This document shows, piece by piece, positions 13,862 to 26,614 of a stretch of DNA of 64,000 nucleotides (position 1 is its first letter; every line of letters begins with the position of its first letter). The DNA is taken from positions 15,377,850 through 15,441,849 of the forward strand of contig NC_052031.1 of NCBI RefSeq assembly GCF_015832195.1. The letters run 5' to 3'. The notes beneath the pieces were generated by a model that worked only from the letters and a program-made list of their open reading frames with translations, searched no databases and was not told where the DNA came from. A program made the translations under genes and the position numbers. Origin of the DNA: Motacilla alba alba. Its lineage: Eukaryota; Chordata; Aves; Passeriformes; Motacillidae.

Positions 13862-13863
<2 letters not shown>

Positions 13864-14736
13864 GGAAGCTACCAGTTCAGAGCTTTATATTTTATTTTAT
13901 ATGAGAATTATCAGCTTGAAAGAAATGTATACTTAAAAGCACTGTCTAACTGTCTTAATGTGAATCGCAGTTCAGCCGTTTACCATCATGGGATAGGCAG
14001 AGCTGGCAAAACGATCTGATGTTGATCAAATTCTCATTGTTATACATTGAAAGAAAAGTCTGAAAAAAACCAATCAGAAATGCCCTTTTGCTTGTCAAAT
14101 TAAAAGGATTAGGGTTAAAAAGATAATCCTGTAATCTTATGTTTTGGTAGCTTCAAAAATATTTGGTACACAGCACAGGAACACAAACTGAAAACAAAAA
14201 GCAACTTAACCAGGGAAACTGACTTTTTCTTAATGAGTCAGGAAAAAGGGATTGTAATGTCAGACACATCTTGCACAGAAAATCTCAAAATCCATGTATT
14301 TTTAAACCTACAGAACAGATGGAAATTCAAAAGTTACTTTCTTAAAAAGTGTTTTAAAATGAACTCTTAAAAAATAAATCCAGTCGACTTTCATAGCTTG
14401 TACTTAACTCTGCTTACAGCAGTCCAGTGAATTAAAATTCAGCCTTTTTGTTAAATACCATTCAATTTTAAAGTAACCTTAAATGATTACCATCTTATTA
14501 GAGTTAATACACTTCATTGTGTCAATTAGAATGTGTTTAATTATTAGTATAAGGCATTCGTCTTCATATCTTTGTTACAATATGCACATCAGTTGTGCTG
14601 ACCCTTTGAAGCTGGCCTATCTAATTAAAACATGCTTTTTAATTATACTATATGAAAATGCTGTATAAAAGGTCCCATAAGCTTCTCTATGGAGAATTGA
14701 GAGACAGCCTGAAGTAAAGTATCTTCATCTTGAGTT

Positions 14737-14830
14737 GCAGAAGCGGAGGATTCAGCGTGTGGCTGCTCTGGAAGCCGCGCTCGGGGCCACGGTCCGCGGG
14801 CCGCGGAACAAAACCCGCGCGGGAGGAGCA
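14737..14830. other. CpG-rich palindromic patch in intron 2
   Basis: In an otherwise CpG-poor, AT-rich neighbourhood this stretch carries more than a dozen CpGs in under 100 bp. It includes a 7 bp dyad around one base (14793-14807, two CCGCGG sites) and a perfect 10 bp palindrome cccgcgcggg (14814-14823). It could be a small regulatory CpG cluster. No splice-bounded coding exon was found in it. Confidence 0.6.
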
Positions 14831-16514
14831 GGGCTGCCATGCAGGCACTGAACCATGATGCTCCAAACAAAAGAGCATTTGCAACAACAATGAAGTTGTG
14901 GTTCCCACCACGCTCTGCACAACTGTAATTATCTTGATGTTCAAGGCCAAGTGCCTCAGTCTGGTGCTCAACTGTCGAAACTTTCAATCATCATAACAAA
15001 AAGAACAGAGACACAAGAAACTATTTCATGCTTTTTTTCCCTCCTAACAGGATATCATCCTGATACCCTCCTCTCTGCACCCAACCATCCTTCCTGCCAC
15101 TTTCCCATTGTTTACCCACTGATGAAAAAAAAAAGTCTAATTTCGGAATTATAAATATATACACAGAAGTCCAACCTGTTTTTCATAATTCAGCCTTACT
15201 GCTTCCCAGTTTTGTTTCCCAGTTTTTTATTTGCAGACAGGAGAAAAGGAGCCCCATTATCTCGATCCTTGGAGGCTAAATCTCTTTTTCGTTTTGGAAG
15301 ATCTAGAATATTTCACTTCAGGTGTCCTGGAATTTTTTTATGGTTTTGTTTTAACCTTTGATCTGCTGTGAACACTGTGAGGGGATTTTCAGAACATAAG
15401 GTATACTGGAAAAAAACACTATCTTATTATGATTTTATCTTCTGCACAAATAACTTATAGGCAAGGTTTTGGGTTTTTCTCCTTGTTTCTCTCCTCCTTT
15501 ATTCTTATCTGATTTGTTTTCAGTGAGAAAAAACCACAACCACTTAAGGGGTAGTATAACATATGGGCTGTTTTGACATTTAGCAAGTGTATGTTTGGGA
15601 GATGAGAATGCACTTGTGCAGCTTAAAATTTTATCCAGCCAACCTTTTTGAAATTAAACAATGGGGAAAAAAACCCCAAATCTTACATTGCACAAGACTC
15701 AACTTGGCTAAATTAATGAAAACACAATTGTAAACTACGGTCACAGAGAAATTTGCTGTAGTTTAATAAACCACTATTTAAAATATTTTAATGAAAACAA
15801 ACCTCCAAATGTGTAATTCCTGTCAGACCAAGGATCTGCAATGCATATATATGTTCACAATTACGACAGTGTGTGGGAATTTCGCTACATCAGTGAGGAG
15901 GGGTTTTACATGTACCTATAAAATTATAATATCAAATACCTCCACTTTGATTAATTACACTTCACTTCCCACGTTTTTTACTTCAGTTTGACCAATGATG
16001 AAAAGAAAATGCACTATAACAAAGGTTTCCAAAAAGCCTGGGAGAATTGTGACTCCCATTTAGGTGTGGTAACAGAAATACCATCAATATAAAATCAGGA
16101 AAATAATTCAAGAAACTGCTCAAAAATTGACAGAGCAATGTCATACACAATGAAATACAATAAAAGAGATTTCACATGTGCTAGAATAAAGGGAATCCTA
16201 AATTTGGACCTGTCTGTTGTTAACCAAGATGCCAATAGGAAAGCTGAGGTGCTCCCTGTGTATCTCTGTGCCACTGGACACCACTGAGAGCTCATACTCC
16301 CAGCACATTTCCTTGCCAGGGGGTGGGAAGCGAGGTCAGGTGCCAGAGGCAGGCAGGTACCCCGGCCAGCTCAGCAGCTTGCCCTGCTCACACAAAGCAG
16401 GCTGCCTGACAGCAAGCAGGAGCTTAGCTGGGCAAGGTGTCAGGGTCAAATGTGCTCTTTTCACAACAGCTATTGAATGAAATTCAGCTTGGAAAAAAGA
16501 GACTGAAACCGATG

Positions 16515-16590
16515 TTAGCCATGGTAGAGGGCTTGGACTGGCTGATCTTTAGAGGTCCCTTCCATCCCAACACAGCCTGAGGTTACACCT
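16515..16590 (+). mobile_element. Very short CR1 LINE terminal fragment
   Basis: The stretch gggcttggactggctgatct followed by ttagaggtcccttcc is the typical end of CR1 3' sequence, here about 75 bp long. It lacks a clean terminal octamer repeat. A weaker match in the opposite direction may start near 16612 (catagaattgtagaacagct), but I do not call it. Confidence 0.7.
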
Positions 16591-16840
16591 GGCCAGCAGG
16601 GCCAGATACTGAACATAGAATTGTAGAACAGCTGGGGCAGCACTTGTCCCTCAGCTGCAAGCCTGTGCCACCACAGTCTGTGCTTGCAGGCCTCTCATGT
16701 CAGCAAGCCTTGACTTTGTACTGTACGGCCCACAGCCAAAAACCTGCCTTCTCTCCATCTTCCACCCTGATCTCGCAGATCCAAGGGCATTAGGAGCCAG
16801 CAAGTGTAAAAATGTAACTGTGAGAATGGAACCATCCTGA

Positions 16841-16928
16841 AACAGGTTACTGAAACTGGTTACTGAACAGTTACTGAAACACATTACTGCTAGAGTTATC
16901 TGGTTACTGAATTCTAACTACACGTTAC
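16841..16928. repeat. Irregular tandem repeat of GGTTACTGAA
   Basis: The ten-base word ggttactgaa or a one- or two-base variant occurs at 16845, 16858, 16869 and 16902, with a decayed copy near 16881. The spacing of the first three is 11-13 bp. Confidence 0.8.
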
Positions 16929-18254
16929 TTTATTTTATTTTTTTTAATTAAAAAATGGGAAGAAAGTGCAAAATTATCAGTGACAGACTCTTTGGCTGAC
17001 AAATGAGGGGAGTGGCTAAATGAAGGGAAGAAGAAGCCAGCCCCACAGCTGTCTTATGGAGAAGCAAAAGAAGATAAGCCATAATCAGTAAGGAGGATTT
17101 CCTAGACACGGAACTGTTTGGAAGAGCTGAATTCATAAGTGTATTGGAGATTAATTACTAAGGTAGCTCCTGAAACCAGAGCTAAGTGATTACATTGGTG
17201 TGTGATCTGCTACTTGCTTCTACAAAGCACCCTTCGTGCCTCCATCGCAGCAGCACCCAGCAAGAACATGAGTCCTGTCAAATAATTCTAAAACTAATTA
17301 AAAAGAACAAACACAACATGAGGTCTCTAGCTGGGTTTCCACATGACAGCAAAGGACTTTGATCAGTGCAAATATTTCCATGGGCAAGGAAGATAAGACA
17401 CAAGGCTCCAGACGAGGAACCCCCAGCACTTGCAGCAGGTCAGCTGAATCAAAGACCATCCCACATGCAGCACCTTGGGGTGAGGGCAAGGAGGGTTTGG
17501 ACATGACTGAGGAAACTGTGGAACTTTAAACAGTAGCTGGTTTATGCACCTCAGGAGGAGGGTAATGCGATAAAACTCTTTGCCTGGGTTTAAGAAAAAG
17601 CATAGCAGATTGCTGTGAAGGCTACAGGCCATGTACAGCATTTGAGAACTAAACTGTCAACAAATACACCACAGTAATCCAATTAGCAAAGGCTCTTTGC
17701 ATCCTGACAAGTGAGCGTAGGTTGAAGATTAGCTGAAGGACATACCCTCCAGATAAAAACCCACCTAGAGAAATGGCAGACCTCTTCAGTGAGTCCTGAG
17801 AATCTGATATAAACTCCAGATTTGCAACACTCATCTCCCGTGACTTGGTGACAGACATGGACAGGAATATAATCAACAGAAACATGACAATAATAGACTT
17901 CAGAATTTGACTGAATTTTTTGCTCTGTTTTTATTGTTTCACTTATCTTCTGGAGGAAGCAATCATGCAGTTGTGATATCTGGGCCACAGCCCCAGTGCA
18001 GCATCACTTGGATCCAGCTGTAAGGCTGTGGTGTGCTGGCCCCATCCCTGCCTGCATGAACAGCAAACCTTACCACAAAAAGAAGCAAGGATATGTTTTA
18101 ACACGCACAGCAAATCTCAGAGTTAAACACACCAGGTGAGTGGGCACACAGACTTCTGCTGAGAATCCATGTCAGGAAAGAAATGCCTTTCACAGGGATT
18201 CCCCCAGGTTTCCAGCCATGGGCAGCCCAGGAATGGCCCTTCCTCAGCTGCTCT

Positions 18255-18635
18255 TGACTTGCTTTTGATGCAGTCCAGGACACAATTGGCTTTCTGGGCT
18301 GTAAGAGCACATTGCCAGCTCAGTCCAGCCTCACAACCACCAGCACCTCTGAGTCCTTCCTGGCAGGGCTGCTTTCCATCTGTTCATCCCCCAGACTGTG
18401 TTGGCACTGGGGGTGCTCCAACCCACGTGCAGGACCTTGCTCTTGGTCTTCTTAAACTTCATGAGATTCCCATGGCAACACCATGCATTTCTCGAGCTTG
18501 TCCAGGTCCCTCTGGATGGCATCCCATCCTTCAGGTGTGTCAACTGCACCACTCAGCTTGCTGTCATCTGAGAAATCTGCAGAGGGTGTGCTCGATCCCC
18601 TTGTCTATGTCATTGATGAAGATAATAAGTAACAA
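18255..18635 (-). mobile_element. CR1 LINE fragment covering the end of the reverse-transcriptase ORF
   Basis: On the minus strand this matches the CR1 ORF2 region that runs from the phrase meaning 'short-lived index of island' in protein form, i.e. the block around FADDTKLSG, to the KCKVLHLG block and beyond. A diverged peptide KSKVLHVGW is readable near 18430, and the plus strand carries cattgatgaagataataag at its right edge. The frame is broken by stops and indels, so this is an inactive, 5'- and 3'-truncated copy about 380 bp long. Confidence 0.88.
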
Positions 18636-21600
18636 TAACGATAGCCTCTTCCAGCTTTTACACTAGTCATGCTCTGAAAAGTGTTTGGAGGACTTAAGCT
18701 CTGCTTCTGGACCATCCACCTCCCTGCTTACAGGGTCCTTGCCAGCCACCCAAGTCCTGTAAGCACTCGGGGGCTTGGAAGGGGCTGGGAGGAAACAGAG
18801 ACCCCTGGCTGTACACAACTGCTGCCAGTGTGGGGGCACAGCTTGCCATGTCTACCCCAACAGAGATAACTGCTTAAAGGCAGAAAAGGGCTGATGAAAC
18901 AGAGACAGTTGAAGATGGATAGAAAAGACTGTGCTGGGACATCAGCCAAGGAGTACTAATTGTAAGGATGGATCTTACAAGCAAACAATTATTTATCTTT
19001 CCATCAGATGTGAAAAAGCTGCAGAGAGTCAGGGCCACAGCAATCAAAGGAAGTGGTGATGCTGTTATGCAGACCTAGTTTCACTACAAGCATCACAATA
19101 ATGGCATGGCATAGCACTGCTGAAAAAGAAAAAAAAATAGAAAAATATCTAAACCTTCAACACTGCCCAGACCTTCATTGGGATGCAATCACACTCCAGA
19201 AGCTTTTTCACAGTACTGCCATACAGAAACTGCAAGGTAAGGCAACCAGGTATTCCACTCAAGGCACTGAGAAACAATGAAAGCTAGTCAGCACTCTTCT
19301 TCAATTTTTCCTGCATCCAAAATCAGCAGAAAATCTTCATAAAACCCCACTAGGAGTTCAAATTCTGGAAATACTGCAAATCATCCAGCACTCTAATAAC
19401 TGTAATTGTATTTAAAATCTTAAAATTGACTTTATGTTTTCTAGAGTATTAGACCCTGACTAGGTTTTTATCTCTTTAGTATATAAAACCATGTGGAGTA
19501 CAGTAGCATAACTCTGAAGACTTAGACTATAAGATACTGCTAAGGCAGCAATGATACAAAACATTTCAGTATCGTCATTGTGTTCCCTTAATATTTGAAT
19601 GAAGAATCAGAGACATGACCAATGAAGCTGTCACATGGCAAGGACAATGTCCCTGCATTCATGGCAGTGTTTGTTAATGACAGAATTTCTTGTTTGGTGT
19701 TTTGTATTAAAGAAAAACTTGGTCACAGCTGCTTGAAAATGTTGTCAAAGCCCCACAGGCCAGTAAGGATAACCTTTATTTATACTTGCTGTCACAAAAC
19801 CACAGCCTTCCATAAGCTATACAAGGAGTTAAATGCAGTGCAGAAGGAATCAAATTTAGATTTGCTGTACAGGATTTGGCTGTTACACACCTGTGATCCC
19901 AACAAGCTGCAGAAGTGCAACTGAGAGTGGAATTTCAGACCTTCTTGCATGAGATAAAACACTCATTATGGCTACTGTGGATGCCAGATTTCTCTACCTC
20001 AAAGCTGAAATTCCCTGAAATAAATCTCTCTGGCCTGAAAAAGGAGAATCTGGTATCAGAATGAGCTGAGAAATTACTATCTGAAGAATGGATATAAGAT
20101 AAAGCAGAAGATATCCTCACATTTACTTTCATGTTCTATGTTTGCAAGAGCCAAACACTGAGAACTTACTAAGCAATATGATTAGAAACTTCTGGCAGGA
20201 TGCTGAGAAACCAGCTATAATTACCTTCTCATGACACAAAGTTTGGATTCATAGCAGGCACATTACATATAATGATTCCTCATGTCAATATGGTATCACA
20301 AATATAAATTAGGAGGGAAAAAAGTGTAACATGCAGAAGATCTCTAATTGCTGTATTTGATTACTAGAAGATTTACAACCATGCAAGATTTCTCCTCTCT
20401 CTGAAGTGAAATCCAAGGAGAGATGCAAAGGATATGGGGAATTCTCTGATGATCTTTTTCCCTACAAACTGCTCCTTGCTAGGGGTTGCATAGCAAAGGA
20501 GGCAGAGAGAATGTGATAATGCTAAGGAGAACTGTGGGAACATTGAATTACTTCTTTATTTCAGGAGTTGGTTTGTTTTCCATTAGAGCACTTTTGTTCT
20601 GTGTGGATTAAATTTTGCTTTTTGGGAATATGACCATAGAGGAGAGCAGTCTTGGTGGCTGCTGAGCAGCAGCACCATGAGAACAGCACTGGAGGAAGCA
20701 TCATTCATGGCAGGGCAGGAACACTGGGAATTCACACCCAAAAAGGTGCTGATTTATGGCCACAGTGGTGTGCTCTGTAGGAGGCACCAGGATGGGGCTG
20801 GAAGCACAGCTCACACAGGAACGGCTGTGGCATCCATTCCCCTAAAACAGGTGTTGATGACATTGTCCTTTGCACTTCAGGGGTTGTCCCCTGGGGAGTA
20901 CAGAAAGATATATGAAATGAAGCTGGAAAAATTATACAGGCTTTATGCAGTGTTCAATAAATTTTTTTGCTTAACTAAAATTACATCCTTTAAACTTTAG
21001 TCATGCATACAGCTCTCTGCCATCAATGGCACCACTATTTGTGTGTCCATTGCTCACTGCCCTACACTGATTTGTAGATAAAGAAGTTAAAGAGGTTATA
21101 AGTCTGAAAAAAAAAAAAAGGATTAAAAATATATGTACTTCCTCACTCACGTCCTTACATCACAGGAAGTGAAGTGAATTCCAAATCACCCCAGCCTAGG
21201 CAGTAATCAGGTTCCAGAAATACCTTGTGGAAGCTCAGTTTACCTTTGTGCCCGTAACAGAAGACTCCTGAAGACAGAGAAACTTTCATCATGTATAAAT
21301 GACTAACAATTACATGGAACCAAATGGAGGGCTTCAAAGCAGGGTGGAAAAATGGAGGGAAATTCCATCCTATTAAGATAGGACATAATTGTCTTGTACA
21401 GGAAATAAACACTATATTTTTAGCAGGTGACTAGTCAGATAGAATCAGTACAGGGTTATGATTGTGTAGTGATTTCTCATCAAATTGCAGCCTATCTCCC
21501 CAGAGAGATGACAGATCTTAGTATTTTCTTATAATTATTTTTCTATGTAGGCTCTTAATTGGGAAATGGAAACATGAGAGCTCCCAAAGCAGGCTGCATT

Positions 21601-24191
21601 TCATAGACTGTTACCATTCATATTTCATCTTTTACTATTAATTCAAAGATTTGTAGGTACCTCATACTGGTATGTTACTACACCAAGTTAGTACCATGAT
21701 AAAATTTCAGTAATATCAGAATCTTCCAACCTTCAGCCTTGGCAATTCCCAGCTCATTCCAATTTATGGCCACTGCATTCCATGAGCCAACATGCACTGC
21801 TGCTATTGAAACCAACCTGGGCTATTTACATATCAAATAGATAGAAAATCTGGATTGCTGTAAACAATAAATTCTCATCCAAGCTGAAAACACAATATTA
21901 TGATTAATAGTCATAAACTGAACTTGCAAATGGATATGAATATATATAAAGAAATTATTAAAATCAGAGGTAAAACAACAATACTTAAAGGAGATTGGGA
22001 CAAAATTCAATAATGCATCTTCATTAAATATTTCTGTGACTAGATTACTTGTTGATAACATTTTCAACCTTGCTCTGTAAAGAGGATGAAAATCAAGGAA
22101 CTAATGGCCACTATATGTGGGTAGATGTTTGGGTTTTATGAACAAAACATTGTTATGCAACATGGAACCTAAAAGCATCAAAGTAACTTCAACCAACCCC
22201 AGAACAGATACTAAATTTCTACTGCATTCATCCAGTAATAAACCAGAATTATTCTACAATATTTGCATTGATTTTTGGGATAATGTATTCCAGAGCCCTC
22301 TTTATCATGGTTGGAAGTGTTTTTCCCTGGCCAATCTGAATGTGATCAAACTGTCCTTCCAAAGAAGAAAGTGTTTCACTCAAGTGTAGTTAACTCTGAG
22401 ACCTAAAGACAGCAAAGCTATAAGCAGTGCTCCCTCCTTAACTTCTGACCACTTTAATATCCTGACAGCAGGACAGTTAATTTTTAACTCAGCAACTATG
22501 CACTGAAAACAGACGTAGAGATCAAATCTTTCTTTGTGTATGAATAATATGGTGCTTCTCTTCTGAATATGTACTGTTTGTTCTGACTACAGCATTAAGT
22601 ATTAAACATGTTCATCAATTATTAATACAAGCTTATTATCTTCCATTCTAAAAGTGTATTTAGCCTTTTTTTCTGAAGATTTCTAGCAAAAGATTGTAAA
22701 AATGTGATGGAATGCATGTCATTCCAAAACTAAAACATGGATGTATTAACTTCATTTTTATGCACATCTTTGGTTAATGAATCTTGCTACTTCCTATTTA
22801 CAGTACAATAGTATACAAACATTTTAAATTAAATCTACTGATAATAAAATCTATTTTGTGATGCCCAGTTCTGTGTGTATTGTGTATTTATGGATTATGG
22901 ACTTTAAAATGCATTTCACTGTGGAACTCATTCATGAGAAGCTTGGCACAAAAGTAACTCCTCAACAGACACCAAATATCCCAACCATCTCACAGTTCTA
23001 TTCAGGGCTTCTCCCATCAGGCAAAAAAAAAAAAAATTTCCCATCTTCTTAGAATGGTCCTGCTGCCCCAAGCCCTGCATAAATTTGAGGGAGCATCTCC
23101 TGTCCCCCATGCTGGGAAAAGCCCAGTTCCTTTGCTGCCATGTCCCTACTCGCTAACTCCTGGCTCCTTCCACAGTCACATTTTTGATGACAGCCCTGAG
23201 GCAACAGCCAGAGACTGAAGGAAAAGCCTTCCACCTGGAGGGCTGGATCCACACCAACGAGATTTTTTTTTACATCAGAATTTAAATAATTTATGGTTTC
23301 AATTTTTTATAACTTCAGCAGTGAGAGACAGTGTTGGGAACAACCCCCTCTGCTCCACCCCTTGTTTGCAGGGGTCACAGCAGACATTGCTGAGCTGTCA
23401 GTGTAAATTACAGCTGGCAGCACGTCAGTGCAGAATGCTTAAATGCATGTGCAATTTCAAATACATAAATAATCCCACTGACTTTACTGAAGCACCAGAA
23501 AACATTCACCTAATATTCTTTTGTAACTTCTCAGGAGTATTTGAGAAGCAGCACTTTGATCTTTATTAGCTGTCAAGTCCATGATGAGGCGAAGTACGTT
23601 CCTCAGCGGGCGTGGAGACAGGCCTGGAAACAGCTACGAGCTTCTGGAGTTTTATCTGAACATTTACAAACCAGAGCTGAGTTACAGTACTTCCCTTAAG
23701 TGTGCATTACTGCAGCTTTTTGGGAACAAGGACAGTGCTGATGCTCTGTGCTGGCTGATGACCAAGGGCTCAGGAGCTCCTACCGGGGCTGTGCACCCAC
23801 ACTATGCCCCGGTGTGTGAAGGGGCCTGCGATGGGTTTACATGCAAACCCATGAACCAGGAGATGGGTCCCACCTTTTTCCTTCCAGACAGAACAACTGT
23901 GTCTGCATAAAGCATTTTGAGCAGAAATTCACACAGTGCAAATCTCTTCAGCAGCCGACAGTCCCCCCGCATGACCTGGAGCAAGGCACGGTTCCTACCA
24001 CGGTGCACACACAGAGATATGGCACCTACCCACCCTAAGTGACACTCACAAACCTTCTCCTGACTAGAAGGCAGCACCGGGACTTTTTCTCCCTTTGACT
24101 AAGAATGCCAGCAATTTCTGCTGGCCACAGAGCTGGCCTGGCTGCTGGTCTCACATATAAATCAGGGGCCAAAGATAAGATAAACACATAC

Positions 24192-24830
24192 CAGTGTAGT
24201 CCTCGTAGCACTCACAAGTGTAGCCGCCCTCTCGGCTCCGGCAGAGCCCGTTGCTCCCGCAGGGGTTGGAGTAGCACAGGTCGATCTCTGTCTCACAGTA
24301 GTCCCCGGTGAAGCCCGGGGGGCAGCGGCACCGCAGCCCGTTGATGGGGTGGATGGGCCGGAACAGGACCGTGTTGGAGCTGATGAACGGGGCCGAGCTG
24401 TCAAACTTTAGCACGGAGACACACTTCATGTAGTTCTCACAGGGCTCTCGCAGGCAGATGTTGTCGTCGAAAGGCAGCACCCTCTGTGTCGAAATCATGG
24501 TCAGCAGCGTCCTGTTGAGGTAGATCTGCTCCTGCAGGTCCTCAGAGGGGAAGAACTTGTTTCGAATGCCACCAGGGAGCAAGGCTGAGAAGGTCACGTT
24601 CAGGATATTGGAGCTGACATCCGTGTCATTCTGGATGTTGAAAACAAAGATGCCGTCCTTGGCGGTGGACAGCACAGTTGCCACCCCCTCCACAAAGAGG
24701 GAGAGGAGGGGAGAAAGGAACCTCTCCTGGGACATGTTCTCCAGCCGCACGGTGATGCTGTTGGTGAGCATGTCGTCCGTGATGATGGTGACACGCAGGG
24801 TGCAGACTGCAGTGACACTGTGAACTCCAT
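24192..24830 (-). CDS. CELSR1: CELSR1 internal exon (probably exon 2): post-cadherin region, EGF1, most of EGF2
   Basis: CELSR1 is a plasma-membrane adhesion GPCR with nine cadherin repeats, EGF and laminin-G domains and seven membrane passes. It acts in planar cell polarity through homophilic contact and partnership with Frizzled and Vangl proteins (established knowledge). This 639 bp exon encodes about 213 residues. Residues 1-120 are the segment after the cadherin array, with sequons at about N32, N68, N78 and N106. EGF1 has cysteines at about 126, 131, 137, 168, 170 and 179. EGF2 has five of its six cysteines at 186, 191, 197, 206 and 208. Read on the minus strand, the acceptor is a pyrimidine-rich tract ending cttcag and the donor is gtatgtg. 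Both boundaries are phase 1, so the exon is symmetric. The reading frame is intact with no stop or frameshift. The choice of CELSR1 over CELSR2 or CELSR3 rests on recalled sequence, especially the LRENMSQ-like stretch and the SNTVLFRPIHPINGLRC region. Confidence 0.95.
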
Positions 24831-26614
24831 CTGAAGGGAAGAGAGAAAATAACAGCCATGTCAGAGAGAAGGCTTCAACCTACGAACAGGGAGGCTTCCA
24901 CAGTCTCCTGAAAATGAAACAGACCTGCAAGGCACTCAGTTCAGGGCACCAGGATGAGAGAAGGAAATGTATCCACCTTCTGAAGTTATTACCATTGCCT
25001 TTTCTCAGGAAAACAAAATAAAATTTCTTAAGAATTGTAACTCAAAGGACCCAAGACATCTCAAAGAGGCAAGAACACCTGGAGAAGATGCCAGGCAAAT
25101 AACTAGCAAGGGTTAGTGTGGAAACAGTCTGAGGGCCCTATGATGGCCAAGGGAAACCAAGAGGAAGGTGACTCTCAGGAAAGTGACTGATAGCCTACAA
25201 CTGGTGCTGGGAAGCTGCTGCTTTTCACAGCACAATACCAAAATTATCTTCGTCAGGTGTGGTCTCAGGCTTAAGGAGACAGAACTCTGCACAGACAGAG
25301 AATTGTGACCAGAGCTTCAGATAAATCATTTAAGGAAACAAGACTTCACATTTGAGTGCCAGAACTTTTTCATTTCTCACATGTAACTTCTTAAAAATAT
25401 TTTATGAATATTAGAAAAAAAATTAAATAAAATATGCCTGTAGTGAAAAACAGACATTTAAAAATTCTTTCATTTTATCCTTCCTTTAAGGCATTTCTGA
25501 TAAGGCTGTGCCTGTTCTGCAATAAAACCCATGATTATAAAAATACAGCACTAATACCCGACACTGGACTGAGAGCTGCCACTGTAAAATTTCAGCACAC
25601 CCTGAGGCTTACAGCAGCACTGTGAATGTACAAATTCTAGATTATTCTGACATTATGGAAAATAATTATGACACAGTGAGTGCTAAATTTAATCTAACTT
25701 CAATGCATATATGTGGAATGGGAAGTTGCATCATCACTGAAACCAAATCACTTAGTTTAAATGTGTCTCCTTGCTAACATTAGGGACTCATTAAAATACA
25801 GATTGCATTACAGAAAATCTGGTTAGCATTAGAGCAGCATCTAGAAATCCCAAATGAGATCAAGAGTGGCTTCCGGTAGGAAATGTTCCTTTTGGAAGAT
25901 GTCATAGTGTAAACAAGCAAACTTAAATGGGCATGATTTCATCTCATGAGAGAGATCAGCTGGTTTGAGTGGCCAATATGAGCCCCAGAGTGGGGTTAAG
26001 AACTGAGCCCAATTTCCTTAGGCCACAGCTCAGTGTCACAGCCTTGGTCTGAAGCATCTCAGTGATAATAATTACACAAGTAACCAGCTAATAACCCTGA
26101 TTTCAATTAAACCACCAGGTACGTGCAAGAAATGGATTTTGAATCACATCAATGTAAATTGCATCAGGAACTGTGTTTAAATCTACCAGTGTGAGATCAA
26201 ACGTCTAACAGCATAGAGTGCTAAATGTCATTTTGCTAAGGTTTGTTATCTCAAAGGGTAACTTTATGACCTATTATGGTCATACAGAAATAGAACAGAA
26301 AAAATCAGAATTATTTCTTTCCTACTCACTGTCACCACTCCATCTCAAGTGTGGTTTTGTTTTAAAAAGAAATGTATTGTTGGAAGATTTTTCCTCCAGT
26401 TTTATAGCAGCAATGTAGTAAATCATAGCACCATAATTAACAAAATGGCTTTTGACTCCCTCCTGCTATCAGGTTCTCTGTAAAAATTCAGCTGTTGACT
26501 TTTTCCCCACTGAAGCAGTTTTTATGCAAATAAAAAATGTCTTCTTCCGTGTGCTACTTTAACTACTGCCTGGCTAAAACCAATCCCCCAGGAGGGGACA
26601 TTGTGTGGAGTGAT

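Larger units (their letters stand above)
3422..24191 (-). other. CELSR1: CELSR1 intron 2, complete (20,770 bp)
   Basis: This phase 1 intron interrupts EGF2 and is bounded by gtatgtg at 24191 and ccttgcag at 3422 on the minus strand. It carries CR1 pieces near 4575, 11848, 16515 and 18255, a (CAAA)n run at 9296, a (TG)n run at 13824, a CpG-rich palindromic patch at 14737-14830 and an irregular repeat at 16841-16928. The stretches 4871-9290, 9321-11847, 11936-13820, 16929-18250 and 18640-24190 show nothing I can name: unique-looking intronic DNA with scattered chance ORFs on both strands. Confidence 0.9.

Noticed and set aside
16612..16650. Possible further CR1 start in minus orientation
   Set aside because: Only a short resemblance (catagaattgtagaacagct) without the following CR1 text.
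17363..17641. Minus-strand ORF with a KVLHVGWSL peptide, reminiscent of CR1 RT
   Set aside because: The flanking peptide does not follow the RT order, and the short match may be chance.
24151..24191. Extension of the CELSR1 frame past 24192 to a stop
   Set aside because: The reading after the glycine codon comes from intron 2. The donor gtatgtg at 24191 and the in-frame join to 3421 explain the end.
24557..24830. ORFs in other frames over the CELSR1 exon, both strands
   Set aside because: They are shadows of the GC-rich exon. Only the minus-strand frame giving the EGF cysteine pattern is real.
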